A stretch of DNA of 6,458 nt from Flavobacteriales bacterium (GTDB lineage: Bacteria; Bacteroidota; Bacteroidia; Flavobacteriales; PHOS-HE28): the NCBI GenBank assembly GCA_008016945.1, contig SSGN01000095.1, forward strand, positions 1 through 6,458, written 5' to 3'. The notes below the pieces were generated by a model. That model was given only the letters and a program-made list of their open reading frames with translations. It was not told where the DNA came from and did not search any database. The stretch's first letter is position 1; each line of letters opens with the position of its first letter. The position numbers and the translations under genes are program-made. Shown here piece by piece: positions 1 to 6,458 of this stretch.

Positions 1-83
1 CAACTGTTCGATGGCAATGCGAAGCCGTCGGTCTCGAACGCAAGGCCAGTGCCCGACGGCTTCGCATTGCCATCGAACAGTTG
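1..83. repeat. Perfect 31-bp inverted repeat with 21-nt loop at the window edge
   Basis: Bases 1-31 are the exact reverse complement of bases 53-83, with a 21-base spacer at 32-52. The right arm encodes residues 59-68 (QLFDGNAKPS) of the partial secreted protein. The left arm is that same coding DNA turned around, so on the minus strand the reading frame passes through it as a different peptide. The left arm begins at base 1, so the repeat may extend beyond the window. A perfect repeat of coding sequence with no trace of divergence, lying at a sequence end, fits a fold-back chimera or assembly artefact better than a functional hairpin. A recent real inversion or duplication is the alternative. 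Confidence 0.9.
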
Positions 84-257
84 CGAATTGTTCAGGTAAC
101 CGCTGGCGGTCATGGTCCAGGTCGTTCCACCGGCAAGCACGCCGGAATGCCCCGTCGAGGCGCTGGTAAAGTCGATGACCGCAGCGTTCGACACGGTCGC
201 GCCAAGCGCCAGAGCGGCAGAAAAAGCCGCACCAACCACAAATGATTTTCCGAACAT
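1..257 (-). CDS. Partial gene for a small secreted protein (N-terminal 85 residues)
   Basis: This open frame starts at an ATG at 257 and runs off the left edge without a stop, so it is 3'-partial. A ribosome binding site (GGGAG) sits 7 nt before the ATG. Residues 1-25 form a textbook Sec signal peptide: MFGK, then a hydrophobic Val/Ala/Leu stretch, then a likely signal peptidase I site after SNA or SNAA. The mature part begins VIDFTSAST and is rich in Gly, Thr, Ser and Asn, like secreted beta-sandwich proteins; some alphaproteobacterial proteins with sorting tags of the PEP-CTERM/VPLPA-CTERM kind start similarly. That likeness is inference, because the C-terminus is not present. Residues from about 76 onward are encoded by one arm of a perfect inverted repeat (1-31) and may not be the authentic continuation. 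The exported nature is well supported; the function is unknown. Confidence 0.7.
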   Translation of the reverse strand, partial: MFGKSFVVGAAFSAALALGATVSNAAVIDFTSASTGHSGVLAGGTTWTMTASGYLNNSQLFDGNAKPSGTGLAFETDGFALPSNS

Positions 258-613
258 TCTAACACTCCCACATCGGTATAGTCGTACCCTTCGCCACGAC
301 ATTACCACAATTGGGTCGGATTGGAACGCTATTTCGCCACTTTTCAGCCGCAATTTACAGGCGAACCACTGAGGCCGCAGAAGAATTTTCCAATTGTATC
401 CAATAGATCAACTATGCCGCTTCCAGAGTCGGATCGTGCATCTCGTCCAGCCGAAATCGCACCGCTCTACCCCTGAGAGAGCCGAGCCGGATTTGCCCGA
501 CCTGGCGCTCACCCCCCGCTTGCCCAGTCGGCAACCGGCCAATTCCCCTCTCAAACCGGGGAAACTGTGGCGAAAATGTGACGCCGGGGCGGGCCATCGC
601 GACGCCGTAAAGC
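258..613. other. Gene-poor stretch upstream of the partial secreted-protein gene
   Basis: I see no credible gene here on either strand. The open frames that cross it overlap the terminator or the signal-peptide gene and lack family character. The part next to 257 should hold the promoter of the leftmost gene, but I could not identify a confident -35/-10 pair. It does hold paired ATTGG motifs (listed separately). A small inverted repeat, TTCCCC at 543-548 with GGGGAA at 558-563, has no T-run on either side and is not called a terminator. Confidence 0.6.
307..404. promoter_or_regulatory. Two inverted pairs of ATTGG motifs, candidate operator region
   Basis: On the plus strand ATTGG occurs at 310-314 and 320-324, one helical turn (10 bp) apart. 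Its complement CCAAT occurs at 390-394 and 400-404, again exactly 10 bp apart. The two pairs therefore face each other, and part of each forms an exact 8-bp inverted repeat (ACAATTGG at 307-314, CCAATTGT at 390-397). They lie 50-147 bp upstream of the ATG at 257. Helical phasing and inversion suggest a protein binding region, but no regulator is identified and chance is not excluded. Confidence 0.3.
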
Positions 614-645
614 AAAAAACCCGCCGGACGATGCCGGCGGGTTTT
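614..645 (-). terminator. Intrinsic terminator of the beta-helix protein gene
   Basis: A 12-bp perfect stem (AAAACCCGCCGG at 616-627 pairing with CCGGCGGGTTTT at 634-645) encloses a 6-base loop. Read on the minus strand, the stem is followed by an unbroken run of six T (614-619). It starts 20 bases after the stop codon of the minus-strand gene ending at 666. GC-rich stem, short loop and U-tract make this a classical Rho-independent terminator. The four A bases opposite the T-run could give weak activity in the plus direction too (TTTT at 642-645), but the minus orientation is clearly better. Confidence 0.93.
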
Positions 646-665
646 CGGTCGCAGCGCAGATTCGC

Positions 666-2189
666 TCAGCGGCTTTCGTAGGCTCCGGCGTCCGGGCCCG
701 TGCCCCGTGGCCGCGGCACGCCCAGGATGTCGACCGGCACGGCATAGGCAGCACCACCCGCGTTCGCCGACTTGGCTGTCGCCAAGAGCGTGAAGTCCTG
801 CTTGGCCACCGATGTGAACTCTGCCGCCGCATTCTTGATGACAACGTTGTTCACCGCCAGGTTCCCGGTTGTGGCGTTGGTATAGGCCCTCAGCTCGTTT
901 ACGGTATTGTTGGCCACGGTCGTTTTGCGCGAAGGCGTGCCATTCTTGTGCGGCGAGATCTTGATCCACGGATAGGCCGTCGCCTGACCCGACGGGTTCA
1001 CCACGGTGTTATGGGTGATCTTGGTGTTCACCGCGCCGGACACAGCAATCCCGTGATAGCCGGAAACGGCGATGACGTTGTTGCGGATCTGGGCATTGTC
1101 GAACATGCCATCGAACATGCCGATGCCTTGCAACTTGCAGCGCAACGAGTTCGTCGTCCCAAGCGTCCATTCAAAGATCTTGTTGTTCTCGATCACCAGA
1201 TTGTAGACGGTTCCGGCACCGGCCGTGCCTGTCGGCCCGCGCGAGAAAGACTGGAAACCATCAGCGTGGTTGGCGTCGATCTGGAAGCAATTCTGAACCT
1301 TGTTGCCGCGCACGGTATTGTCATCGCCCAGGGCGCGCATCGCATCGCCCGAAAAGCCGTCAACGATGTTGCTGACGATCGAACTCAGGCGGCCGTCCGT
1401 CTGAATGCCGTGGTAAAGGCCCGTAATCCGGTTTCCGACCGCCGTGATGCGTGTGCCCTGCAGCAGCATACCCAGCCGCTTGTTGGCCAGCCATGTTGTC
1501 TGCGACCAGCTCGCATAGTTGCCGGCATCGGCGACCGAACGCACGTCGAGATTGGCAAAGGTGATGTCCGAGCTGCCGGCGTAAGTCCGGATCAGCGGGC
1601 CGGTGCCCGCATTGGCCGACATCGCCCAGACCTTGAAGTCGCGGAAGATGATGTTGGTGGAATTGTAGACCCCGATCATCTCGACCTGAGCGGTCTGGCC
1701 CGGCATCTGCGCGATGGTGATCGGGGTGGTGAAATCAAGGTCCTTGATCGTCAGCACCCCGTGATAGCCATCCATCAGGAAGACGCGGTCGCCACCTGTC
1801 AGCTGGCCCGACTGCACCAGCGCGGCAAACGACGGGAAGGTCGTTCCGCCGGTCGGCGCGGCCAGCGGCGCAATCAGCGGCGCCGTCGTCGTGGCCATGG
1901 CGGTCTTGGTGCCCGTGGACGCGGTCGTGGTCGTCGTGGTGGTCGTCGTTGGCGCAGTCGCCGTCGGGGCCTGCCCCACCCGAACCCATTTGCCCGCGGT
2001 GTTGCCACGCTGGTTCACGTTGGTCTGCAACCGGGTCTGGGTTGTCGCCTGCAGCGAAATCGCAGCCAATGGCGTTCCTGCCACCGGCCCTGGCCGCGCG
2101 GGCGAAATATAATAGTCAGCCGCGCACAAGGCTGTCGTGCTCATGCCCAACGCCATGCCCGTCAACAGCAAGGATCGGATCAGCTTCAT
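666..2189 (-). CDS. Secreted right-handed parallel beta-helix protein (507 aa)
   Basis: The frame is open from 2420, but the start is placed at the ATG at 2189. It has a strong ribosome binding site (GGAAGGA, 7 nt spacing) and opens with a signal peptide (MKLIRSLLLTGMALGM..., likely cleaved near LCA-AD, residues 23-24). Residues 76-113 are a low-complexity Thr/Ala/Pro linker containing nine Thr in a row. From about residue 135 to 460 there are short Asn/Gly/Val strand repeats typical of a pectate-lyase-like beta-helix (NRITGLYHGIQTDG, DDNTVRGNKVQNC, LVIENNKIFEW, IRNNVIAVSGYHGIAVSG, ITHNTVVNP). Acidic clusters GDD at 288-290 and NHADGFQ at 307-313 could be catalytic or metal sites. The last residues (DFTLLATAKSANAG...GVPRPRGTGPDAGAYE) match the end seen in choice-of-anchor-Q type beta-helix proteins. 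The family includes polysaccharide lyases, hydrolases and adhesins; polysaccharide binding or cleavage outside the cytoplasm is inference, and no substrate can be named. It is a single-gene unit with its own terminator. Confidence 0.88.
   Translation of the reverse strand: MKLIRSLLLTGMALGMSTTALCAADYYISPARPGPVAGTPLAAISLQATTQTRLQTNVNQRGNTAGKWVRVGQAPTATAPTTTTTTTTTASTGTKTAMATTTAPLIAPLAAPTGGTTFPSFAALVQSGQLTGGDRVFLMDGYHGVLTIKDLDFTTPITIAQMPGQTAQVEMIGVYNSTNIIFRDFKVWAMSANAGTGPLIRTYAGSSDITFANLDVRSVADAGNYASWSQTTWLANKRLGMLLQGTRITAVGNRITGLYHGIQTDGRLSSIVSNIVDGFSGDAMRALGDDNTVRGNKVQNCFQIDANHADGFQSFSRGPTGTAGAGTVYNLVIENNKIFEWTLGTTNSLRCKLQGIGMFDGMFDNAQIRNNVIAVSGYHGIAVSGAVNTKITHNTVVNPSGQATAYPWIKISPHKNGTPSRKTTVANNTVNELRAYTNATTGNLAVNNVVIKNAAAEFTSVAKQDFTLLATAKSANAGGAAYAVPVDILGVPRPRGTGPDAGAYESR
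1923..1949 (-). repeat. ACN trinucleotide tract coding for nine consecutive threonines
   Basis: Nine consecutive ACC/ACG codons encode residues 81-89 of the beta-helix protein, inside a Thr/Ala/Pro-rich linker between the N-terminal segment and the helix domain. The codons alternate between ACC and ACG rather than repeating exactly, which lowers slippage, but length variation by whole codons between strains is plausible. Such linkers in exported proteins are usually flexible spacers and possible O-glycosylation sites; that role is inferred. Confidence 0.75.
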
Positions 2190-2258
2190 CAGTGAGTCCT
2201 TCCAGACGTGAGTGTATCCCCGGCCTGAACAATGCTTTTGATGATGGCAAAGATACGG

Positions 2259-2372
2259 CGCAAATGCAGTCAGGTTATGTTCCTTACCGCAAATGCAACG
2301 GGATGATACGCGCAATTGCAAAGGATTGTTCGCTGCAAGGCCAATAAAAAGCACGTTATCATCGCATATGCA
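2259..2372. promoter_or_regulatory. Cluster of four CGCAWWTGCA motifs upstream of the beta-helix gene
   Basis: Four 10-mers fit CGCAWWTGCA exactly: CGCAAATGCA at 2259-2268 and 2288-2297, CGCAATTGCA at 2311-2320 and CGCATATGCA at 2363-2372. The core GCAWWTGC is a dyad, perfectly symmetric in the last two copies. The first three lie 70-131 bp upstream of the ATG at 2189 in a locally AT-richer stretch, where a promoter and operator are expected. The fourth overlaps the start of the AGE remnant and may simply be its native coding sequence. No such match was noticed by eye elsewhere in the window. The likely role is binding of a dimeric regulator; the regulator is unknown. Confidence 0.45.
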
Positions 2373-2991
2373 TCTGCTGGAAGCGTTCATGGCCTGGTAC
2401 GATGCAACCGGCGACCGCACCTATCTGCGCCGGGCGGCACGCGTCGTCGATCTGTTCCGCAGCCATTTCTTCGACGCCGAAAGCTGGACGCTCGGCGAAT
2501 ATTTCGACGACAACTGGCGGCCGGCAGCGGGCGAAAGGGGGACGTGGACGGAGCCGGGCCATCATTTCGAATGGGCCTCGCTGCTGGTTGATTTCGCCGC
2601 CCGCAGCGGGCAGCAGGACCTTGATGCCTTTGCCCGCAAGCTCTATGCCTCGGCGATCGCCAACGGGCTGAACCGTGCCACCGGTCTCGCCTACGGGGCG
2701 GTGTCGCGGACTGGCCTGCCGCTGGACGGCGTGTCGCGAAGCTGGCCGCAAACGGAAGCGGTCAAAGCGGCCATCGCGCTCGATCGCACCGGCGGGCCGG
2801 ACATGAAGCCCGAGATCGAGGAGCGCGTCGGCCGGCTGTTCCGCTGGCATATCGACCCGGCGCCTGTCGGCCTGTGGGTCGATCGCATCGACGAGCGCGG
2901 CCGCTCCCGGGCAACGGAGGTGCCCGCCTCGATCTTCTACCATCTGGTCTGCGCGCTGACGCAGTATCTCGACTGCACCGCCGGCCGCTGA
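2359..2991 (+). pseudogene. 5'-truncated AGE-family sugar epimerase/isomerase (C-terminal half)
   Basis: From about 2365 the frame reads HMHLLEAFMAWYDATGD, an internal motif of the N-acylglucosamine 2-epimerase / mannose isomerase family (alpha/alpha toroid, usually about 380-420 residues). It then continues to the natural C-terminus, so only about 208 residues remain. Counting from the ATG at 2368, visible motifs are EPGHHFEW (residues 62-69), with the His and Glu that act in catalysis in the family, RSWPQTE (124-130) and SIFYHL (188-193), with the second conserved His. The roughly 190 residues that should precede are absent: upstream is non-coding DNA and then a gene on the other strand. 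The ATG at 2368 is in frame but is an ordinary internal Met of the family and lacks a good ribosome binding site. The remnant keeps an intact frame, so the break is recent, still constrained, or an assembly join. It converges on betB with a 48-nt gap. Confidence 0.8.
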
Positions 2992-3039
2992 AACGCTCTC
3001 GTAGCGGACTGGGGATTCCGCAGGCGATAGCTCCGACCC

Positions 3040-4503
3040 TCAGTAAGGGCTGGCGACGTCTCCGGTTTCTACATAGACCGCCTTGATCTGCGAATAGAGC
3101 GAAAGGGCTGCCAGCGAGTTCTCGCGGCCGATGCCCGACTGCTTGACGCCGCCGAAGGGGATTTCGACCGGCGTCAGGTTATAGGCGTTGATCCAGCAGG
3201 TTCCGGCCTGCAACTCGCCGATGACGCGATGCGCGCGGGCGAGGTCGCGCGTGAACACGCCCGCCGCCAGTCCGAACTCGGTCGCGTTGGCGCGCTCCAC
3301 CACCTCGTCCTCGTCGCTGAACTTCAGCACGCTCATCACTGGCCCGAAAATCTCCTCGCGCGCTATGCGCATGGTGTCGGTGACATCGGTGAAGACGGTC
3401 GGCTCAACGAAGAAGCCGCCGCTGAAGCCTTGCAGCGATGGCACGTTGCCGCCGCAGGCAAGCGTCGCGCCTTCTTGCCTGCCGACGCCGATATAGGAAA
3501 GCACCTTGTCGTGCTGCGCCTTGTTGACCAGCGGTCCCATCTGCGTTTCAGGATCGAGCGGGTCGCCGATGCGGATTTTCTTCGTGCGTTCCACCAGCCG
3601 TTCGACAAAGCGGTCGTGAATCGCCTCGTGGACGAAGACGCGGGTTCCGTTCGAGCACACCTGCCCGGTCGAATAGAAATTGCCGAGCATTGCGCCGCCG
3701 ATGGCGTTTTCGAGGTCGGCGTCGTCGAAGACGATCAGCGGCGACTTGCCGCCGAGCTCCATGGTGGCGTGCTTCATCTTCGAGCCGGCGAGCGACAGCA
3801 CCCGCCGCCCGGTCGGCACCGAGCCGGTGACGGAAACCTTGGCGACAGCTTCATGTTCGACCAAGGCCGCGCCCACGTCGCCGTAACCCTGAACGACGTT
3901 GAACAGCCCGTCCGGCAGCCCCGCCTCGGTGTAGATTTCGGCAAGCGCCAGCGCCGAAAGCGGTGTGTTCTCGGAGGGCTTGAACACCATGGCGTTGCCC
4001 ATGGCGAGCGCCGGCGCCGATTTCCAGCCGGCGATCTGGATCGGGTAGTTCCACGCCCCGATGCCGACGCACACGCCAAGCGGCTCGCGCCGCGTATAGG
4101 CGAACGGGCCGCCGAGATCGACGGCCTCGCCGTTATAGGCCGCGATCGCGCCGCCGAAGAATTCGAGGCAGTCGGCGGCAGACGGCGCGTCCGCCACCAG
4201 CGTTTCCTGGAGTGCCTTGCCTGTGTCCAGCGTTTCCAGCCGGGCGAGGTCGGCGTTGCGCTCGCGCAGGATGTCGGCGGCGCGGCGCAGGACGCGGCCG
4301 CGTTCCACCGGCTTCATGCGCGCCCAGGCTCCTTGCGCTGCGCGCGCCGCCTCGACCGCCAGTTCGACGATGTTCGGCGTCGCCGAATGCAACGTCGCGA
4401 TGGTCTCGCCCGTCGCCGGATAGACGACCGGCAGCGGTGCGCCCTGATCGTCCTCGACGAAGCGGCCGTTGATGTAGTGCGAGGCGGTGGGCTGGGCTTT
4501 CAT
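3040..4503 (-). CDS. betB: Betaine aldehyde dehydrogenase
   Basis: This 487-residue enzyme of the aldehyde dehydrogenase superfamily catalyses NAD(P)+-dependent oxidation of betaine aldehyde to glycine betaine, in the cytoplasm. Its length equals that of rhizobial BetB. Visible motifs are the oxyanion-hole Asn152 (GAWNYP), cofactor Lys175 (VFKPSENTP), the nucleotide-binding GSVPTGRR (227-234), general base Glu249 in MELGGKSP, catalytic Cys283 in GQVCSNGTR, and EEIFGP (383-388). All key residues are present, so it should be active. The ATG at 4503 has an AGGAA ribosome binding site 6-7 nt upstream. It lies 40 nt downstream of betA on the same strand, so co-transcription is likely. No clear intrinsic terminator follows its stop; the AGE remnant converges on it. 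Confidence 0.96.
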   Translation of the reverse strand: MKAQPTASHYINGRFVEDDQGAPLPVVYPATGETIATLHSATPNIVELAVEAARAAQGAWARMKPVERGRVLRRAADILRERNADLARLETLDTGKALQETLVADAPSAADCLEFFGGAIAAYNGEAVDLGGPFAYTRREPLGVCVGIGAWNYPIQIAGWKSAPALAMGNAMVFKPSENTPLSALALAEIYTEAGLPDGLFNVVQGYGDVGAALVEHEAVAKVSVTGSVPTGRRVLSLAGSKMKHATMELGGKSPLIVFDDADLENAIGGAMLGNFYSTGQVCSNGTRVFVHEAIHDRFVERLVERTKKIRIGDPLDPETQMGPLVNKAQHDKVLSYIGVGRQEGATLACGGNVPSLQGFSGGFFVEPTVFTDVTDTMRIAREEIFGPVMSVLKFSDEDEVVERANATEFGLAAGVFTRDLARAHRVIGELQAGTCWINAYNLTPVEIPFGGVKQSGIGRENSLAALSLYSQIKAVYVETGDVASPY

Positions 4504-4543
4504 GACGCTGTTCCTGCTGCAAGGCGGTCGGACACGTAATGGC

Positions 4544-6205
4544 TCATCGGTCGCTGGTTTGCCAGCGCGGATTGATCCACGGCTCCTGATTGGAGGGGGA
4601 AAGCGGCGTGCGGCCGAGGATATGGTCGGACGCCTTCTCGCCGGTCATGATCGACGGCCCGTTGAGGTTGCCGTTGGTGACGCGCGGGAAGATCGAGGAA
4701 TCGGCTACGCGCAGGCCCTCGACGCCGATGACCCGGCATTCGGGATCGACCACGCTGCCGATATCGTCGGCGCGGCCCATGCGGCAGGTGCCGCACGGAT
4801 GGAAGGCGCTCTCCACATGGTTGCGGATGAAATTGTCCAGTTCCTCGTTGCTCTGCACCGCCTTGCCGGGTGAGATTTCCTCACCCCGGAAAGGATCGAA
4901 CGCGGCTTGCGAAAAGATCTCGCGGGTGAGCCGGATGCAATGGCGGAAATCCCGCCAGTCGTCGGGCTGCGACATGTAGTTGAACTGGATTTTCGGCTTC
5001 GTCTTCGGGTCGGGTGAGCGCAGCGTTACCGCCCCGCGCGACTTCGAGCGCATCGGCCCGACATGCGCCTGGAAGCCGTGCGCCTTGGCTGCCGACTTGC
5101 CGTCGTAGCGCACGGCGGCGGGGATGAAGTGATACTGGATATCCGGATAGTCGACGCCGGCGGCGGAGCGCACGAAGGCGGCGGCCTCGAAATGGTTGGT
5201 GGCGCCGAGCCCCGACTTGAAGAACAGCCATTGTGCGCCGATCAGCGCCTTGGAGAAGGGATTGAGAACCGAGTTCAGCGTAATCGGCTTCGTCGATTCC
5301 TGTTGGATGTAGAGATCAAGATGGTCCTGAAGGTTCTGCCCGACGCCGGGCCGGTCGGCGACCACCTCGATGCCGTTTGCCTTCAGGTGGGCGCCGGGGC
5401 CGATGCCGGACAGCATCAGGATCTTCGGCGAGTTAATCGAGGAGGCGGCGACGATCACCTCGCGGCGCGCCTTGACGACTTGAATCTGCTTGTGAGCCTC
5501 GATCTCGACCCCGATGGCGCGTTGATTCTCGATCACCACACGCCGGGCGAAGCCTTTGACGAGGCGCACGTTTTGCCGTTTCAGCGCCGGCCTGAGATAG
5601 GCGTTGGCGGCCGACCAGCGCCGTCCGCGAAAGATGGTCTGCTCCATCGGCCCAAAGCCTTCCTGCTTCGAGCCGTTGTAGTCGTCGGTCAATTCGAAGC
5701 CTGCCTGCGCCCCGGCTTCCATAAAAGCCTGATAGAGCGGGTTGCGGCGGAAGCCGCGCTGCACGTGCAGCGGGCCGCTGCTGCCGCGCCAGCCTTCCTC
5801 GCCGCCGTCGGAATCTTCCATGCGCTTGAAATAGGGCAGCACGTCGGCATAGCTCCAGCCGGCCGCGCCCTGTTCGGCCCAGTGGTCGAAATCATGCGCG
5901 TGGCCGCGCACATAGACCATGGCGTTGATGGACGACGAGCCGCCGATCACCTTGCCGCGTGGCGTCACCAGCCGGCGTCCGCCGAGATGCGGTTCCGGCT
6001 CGGTCGAAAAACCCCAGTCGTAATGCGCCATGTTCATGGGGATCGACAGTGCCGACGGCATCTGGATCAGCGGTCCGGCGTCGGTGCCGCCGAACTCGAT
6101 GACGATGACCGAGTGCTTGCCGTCCTCGGACAGACGGTAGGCCATGGCCGATCCGGCCGAGCCGGAACCGATGATGACGAAATCGGCTTCGAGATTGGAC
6201 GTCAT
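4544..6205 (-). CDS. betA: Choline dehydrogenase (GMC oxidoreductase)
   Basis: This 553-residue FAD enzyme oxidises choline to betaine aldehyde, the first step of glycine-betaine synthesis; BetA enzymes are typically membrane-associated and feed electrons to the respiratory chain. The Rossmann motif GSGSAG is at residues 13-18 with FAD-ribose Glu37. The first GMC signature lies around [18 protein letters not shown] (84-101) and the second around [17 protein letters not shown] (253-269). The catalytic His469 is in HPCGTCRMG, and the partner Asn is in NGNLNGPS (about 515). The C-terminus [10 protein letters not shown] is characteristic of BetA. The frame extends to a TTG at 6244, but the ATG at 6205 fits the family N-terminus (short leader, then ADFVIIGSG) and has a GAGAG ribosome binding site. 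betB follows 40 nt downstream. Confidence 0.96.
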   Translation of the reverse strand: MTSNLEADFVIIGSGSAGSAMAYRLSEDGKHSVIVIEFGGTDAGPLIQMPSALSIPMNMAHYDWGFSTEPEPHLGGRRLVTPRGKVIGGSSSINAMVYVRGHAHDFDHWAEQGAAGWSYADVLPYFKRMEDSDGGEEGWRGSSGPLHVQRGFRRNPLYQAFMEAGAQAGFELTDDYNGSKQEGFGPMEQTIFRGRRWSAANAYLRPALKRQNVRLVKGFARRVVIENQRAIGVEIEAHKQIQVVKARREVIVAASSINSPKILMLSGIGPGAHLKANGIEVVADRPGVGQNLQDHLDLYIQQESTKPITLNSVLNPFSKALIGAQWLFFKSGLGATNHFEAAAFVRSAAGVDYPDIQYHFIPAAVRYDGKSAAKAHGFQAHVGPMRSKSRGAVTLRSPDPKTKPKIQFNYMSQPDDWRDFRHCIRLTREIFSQAAFDPFRGEEISPGKAVQSNEELDNFIRNHVESAFHPCGTCRMGRADDIGSVVDPECRVIGVEGLRVADSSIFPRVTNGNLNGPSIMTGEKASDHILGRTPLSPSNQEPWINPRWQTSDR

Positions 6206-6458
6206 TTCGCTCTCATGTAGTCGTAGGAAACCGACATTCCCCAAGTGGCCTGCCGCTTGACTTCAAGATCGCCTGATTTTGCTCGCTGGGCAAGCGTTTT
6301 TCGCCCCGAGCGGTGTCTGTCGTCGCGCAAACGGCCGAAGTCGGGTGGATCAAGCCTCGAACCCGCAGCATTCTGGCCCGGCAGAGCCGCTTTTCCGCGC
6401 GGCAGACGGACCTGTCCTGCCGCTTTCGTTCAGCTTGGGCATGGATCGTGGTCATGCG
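6206..6458 (-). other. Region upstream of betA; no betI recognised
   Basis: In many alphaproteobacteria a TetR-type repressor gene, betI, precedes the bet enzyme genes. I read all three minus-strand frames here and found nothing resembling the end of BetI. One frame is open from 6429 to a stop at 6202-6204 that overlaps the betA ATG as ATGA. Its only ATG, at 6237, gives an 11-residue peptide, [11 protein letters not shown]. It could be the end of an unrecognised upstream gene, a leader peptide, or chance. A small dyad, CTTGA-CT-TCAAG, lies at 6256-6267, 51 bp before the betA start, and could be an operator. No confident promoter was found. Confidence 0.4.

Noticed and set aside
394..681. 95-residue plus-strand open frame between the two left genes
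   Set aside because: It runs through the minus-strand terminator and into the end of the beta-helix gene; the peptide is basic and low in family character.
948..2195. 415-residue plus-strand open frame antisense to the beta-helix gene
   Set aside because: It is Arg/Gly/His-rich with no family character and mirrors the codon bias of the opposite strand. The minus-strand gene has a signal peptide, a ribosome binding site, repeats and a terminator.
2190..2420. N-terminal extension of the beta-helix frame to 2420
   Set aside because: The extension crosses into the AGE remnant and has no family likeness. The ATG at 2189 has a good ribosome binding site and is followed directly by a signal peptide.
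3003..3021. Weak hairpin (GCGGA ... TCCGC) between the AGE remnant and betB
   Set aside because: Only a 5-bp stem with no T-run on either strand, so not called a terminator.
3229..4539. 436-residue plus-strand open frame antisense to betB
   Set aside because: Shadow of betB; composition is Arg/Ala/His-rich with no recognisable motif.
5063..6220. 385-residue plus-strand open frame antisense to betA
   Set aside because: Shadow frame of a GC-rich gene; no ribosome binding site or family motifs.
6213..6455. 80-residue minus-strand open frame upstream of betA
   Set aside because: Arg/Cys-rich peptide unlike BetI or any family I recognise; no convincing ribosome binding site.
1..6458. CRISPR array, tRNA or rRNA gene, insertion sequence, toxin-antitoxin or phage-defence module
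   Set aside because: No regularly spaced direct repeats, tRNA-like folds, transposase motifs or defence-type domains were seen in either strand.

Overview
The window reads as a piece of an alphaproteobacterial genome. The right half (about 2360-6458) looks like Hyphomicrobiales of the Rhizobium/Mesorhizobium group: BetA and BetB have the length and sequence character of rhizobial glycine-betaine synthesis enzymes, and line-by-line spot counts give roughly 65-70% GC. The left half (1 to about 2360) is more mixed, about 50-73% in the lines counted, and carries two genes for exported proteins. I cannot name the genus from the sequence alone.

Layout. (a) 1-83 is a perfect inverted repeat at the very edge of the window. 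It lies inside the 3' side of a partial minus-strand gene (257 to 1) for a small secreted protein with a clear signal peptide. (b) 258-613 holds no convincing gene; it is the upstream region of that gene plus a tail leading to the next terminator. (c) 614-645 is a strong intrinsic terminator for the minus-strand gene 2189-666, which encodes a 507-residue secreted right-handed beta-helix protein with a threonine-rich linker. (d) 2190-2358 is the upstream region of that gene and holds a cluster of 10-bp dyad-like motifs. (e) From about 2359 to 2991 on the plus strand lies the C-terminal half of an AGE-family (N-acylglucosamine 2-epimerase type) sugar isomerase whose N-terminal half is missing. 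(f) 6205-4544 (betA) and 4503-3040 (betB) form a two-gene minus-strand operon that converges on the AGE remnant. (g) 6206-6458 is the region upstream of betA, with no recognisable betI.

How the genes work together. BetA oxidises choline to betaine aldehyde and BetB oxidises that to glycine betaine, an osmoprotectant and, in rhizobia, also a carbon and nitrogen source. The two exported proteins on the left have no visible link to this pathway. The point near 2360 where the AGE gene is cut and the composition changes is either a real recombination or insertion junction or an assembly join. Together with the fold-back palindrome at position 1, it means the left 2.36 kb should be treated with caution.

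I found no convincing undescribed multi-gene system. The observations most worth checking are the junction at 2360, the terminal palindrome, and the CGCAWWTGCA motif cluster.
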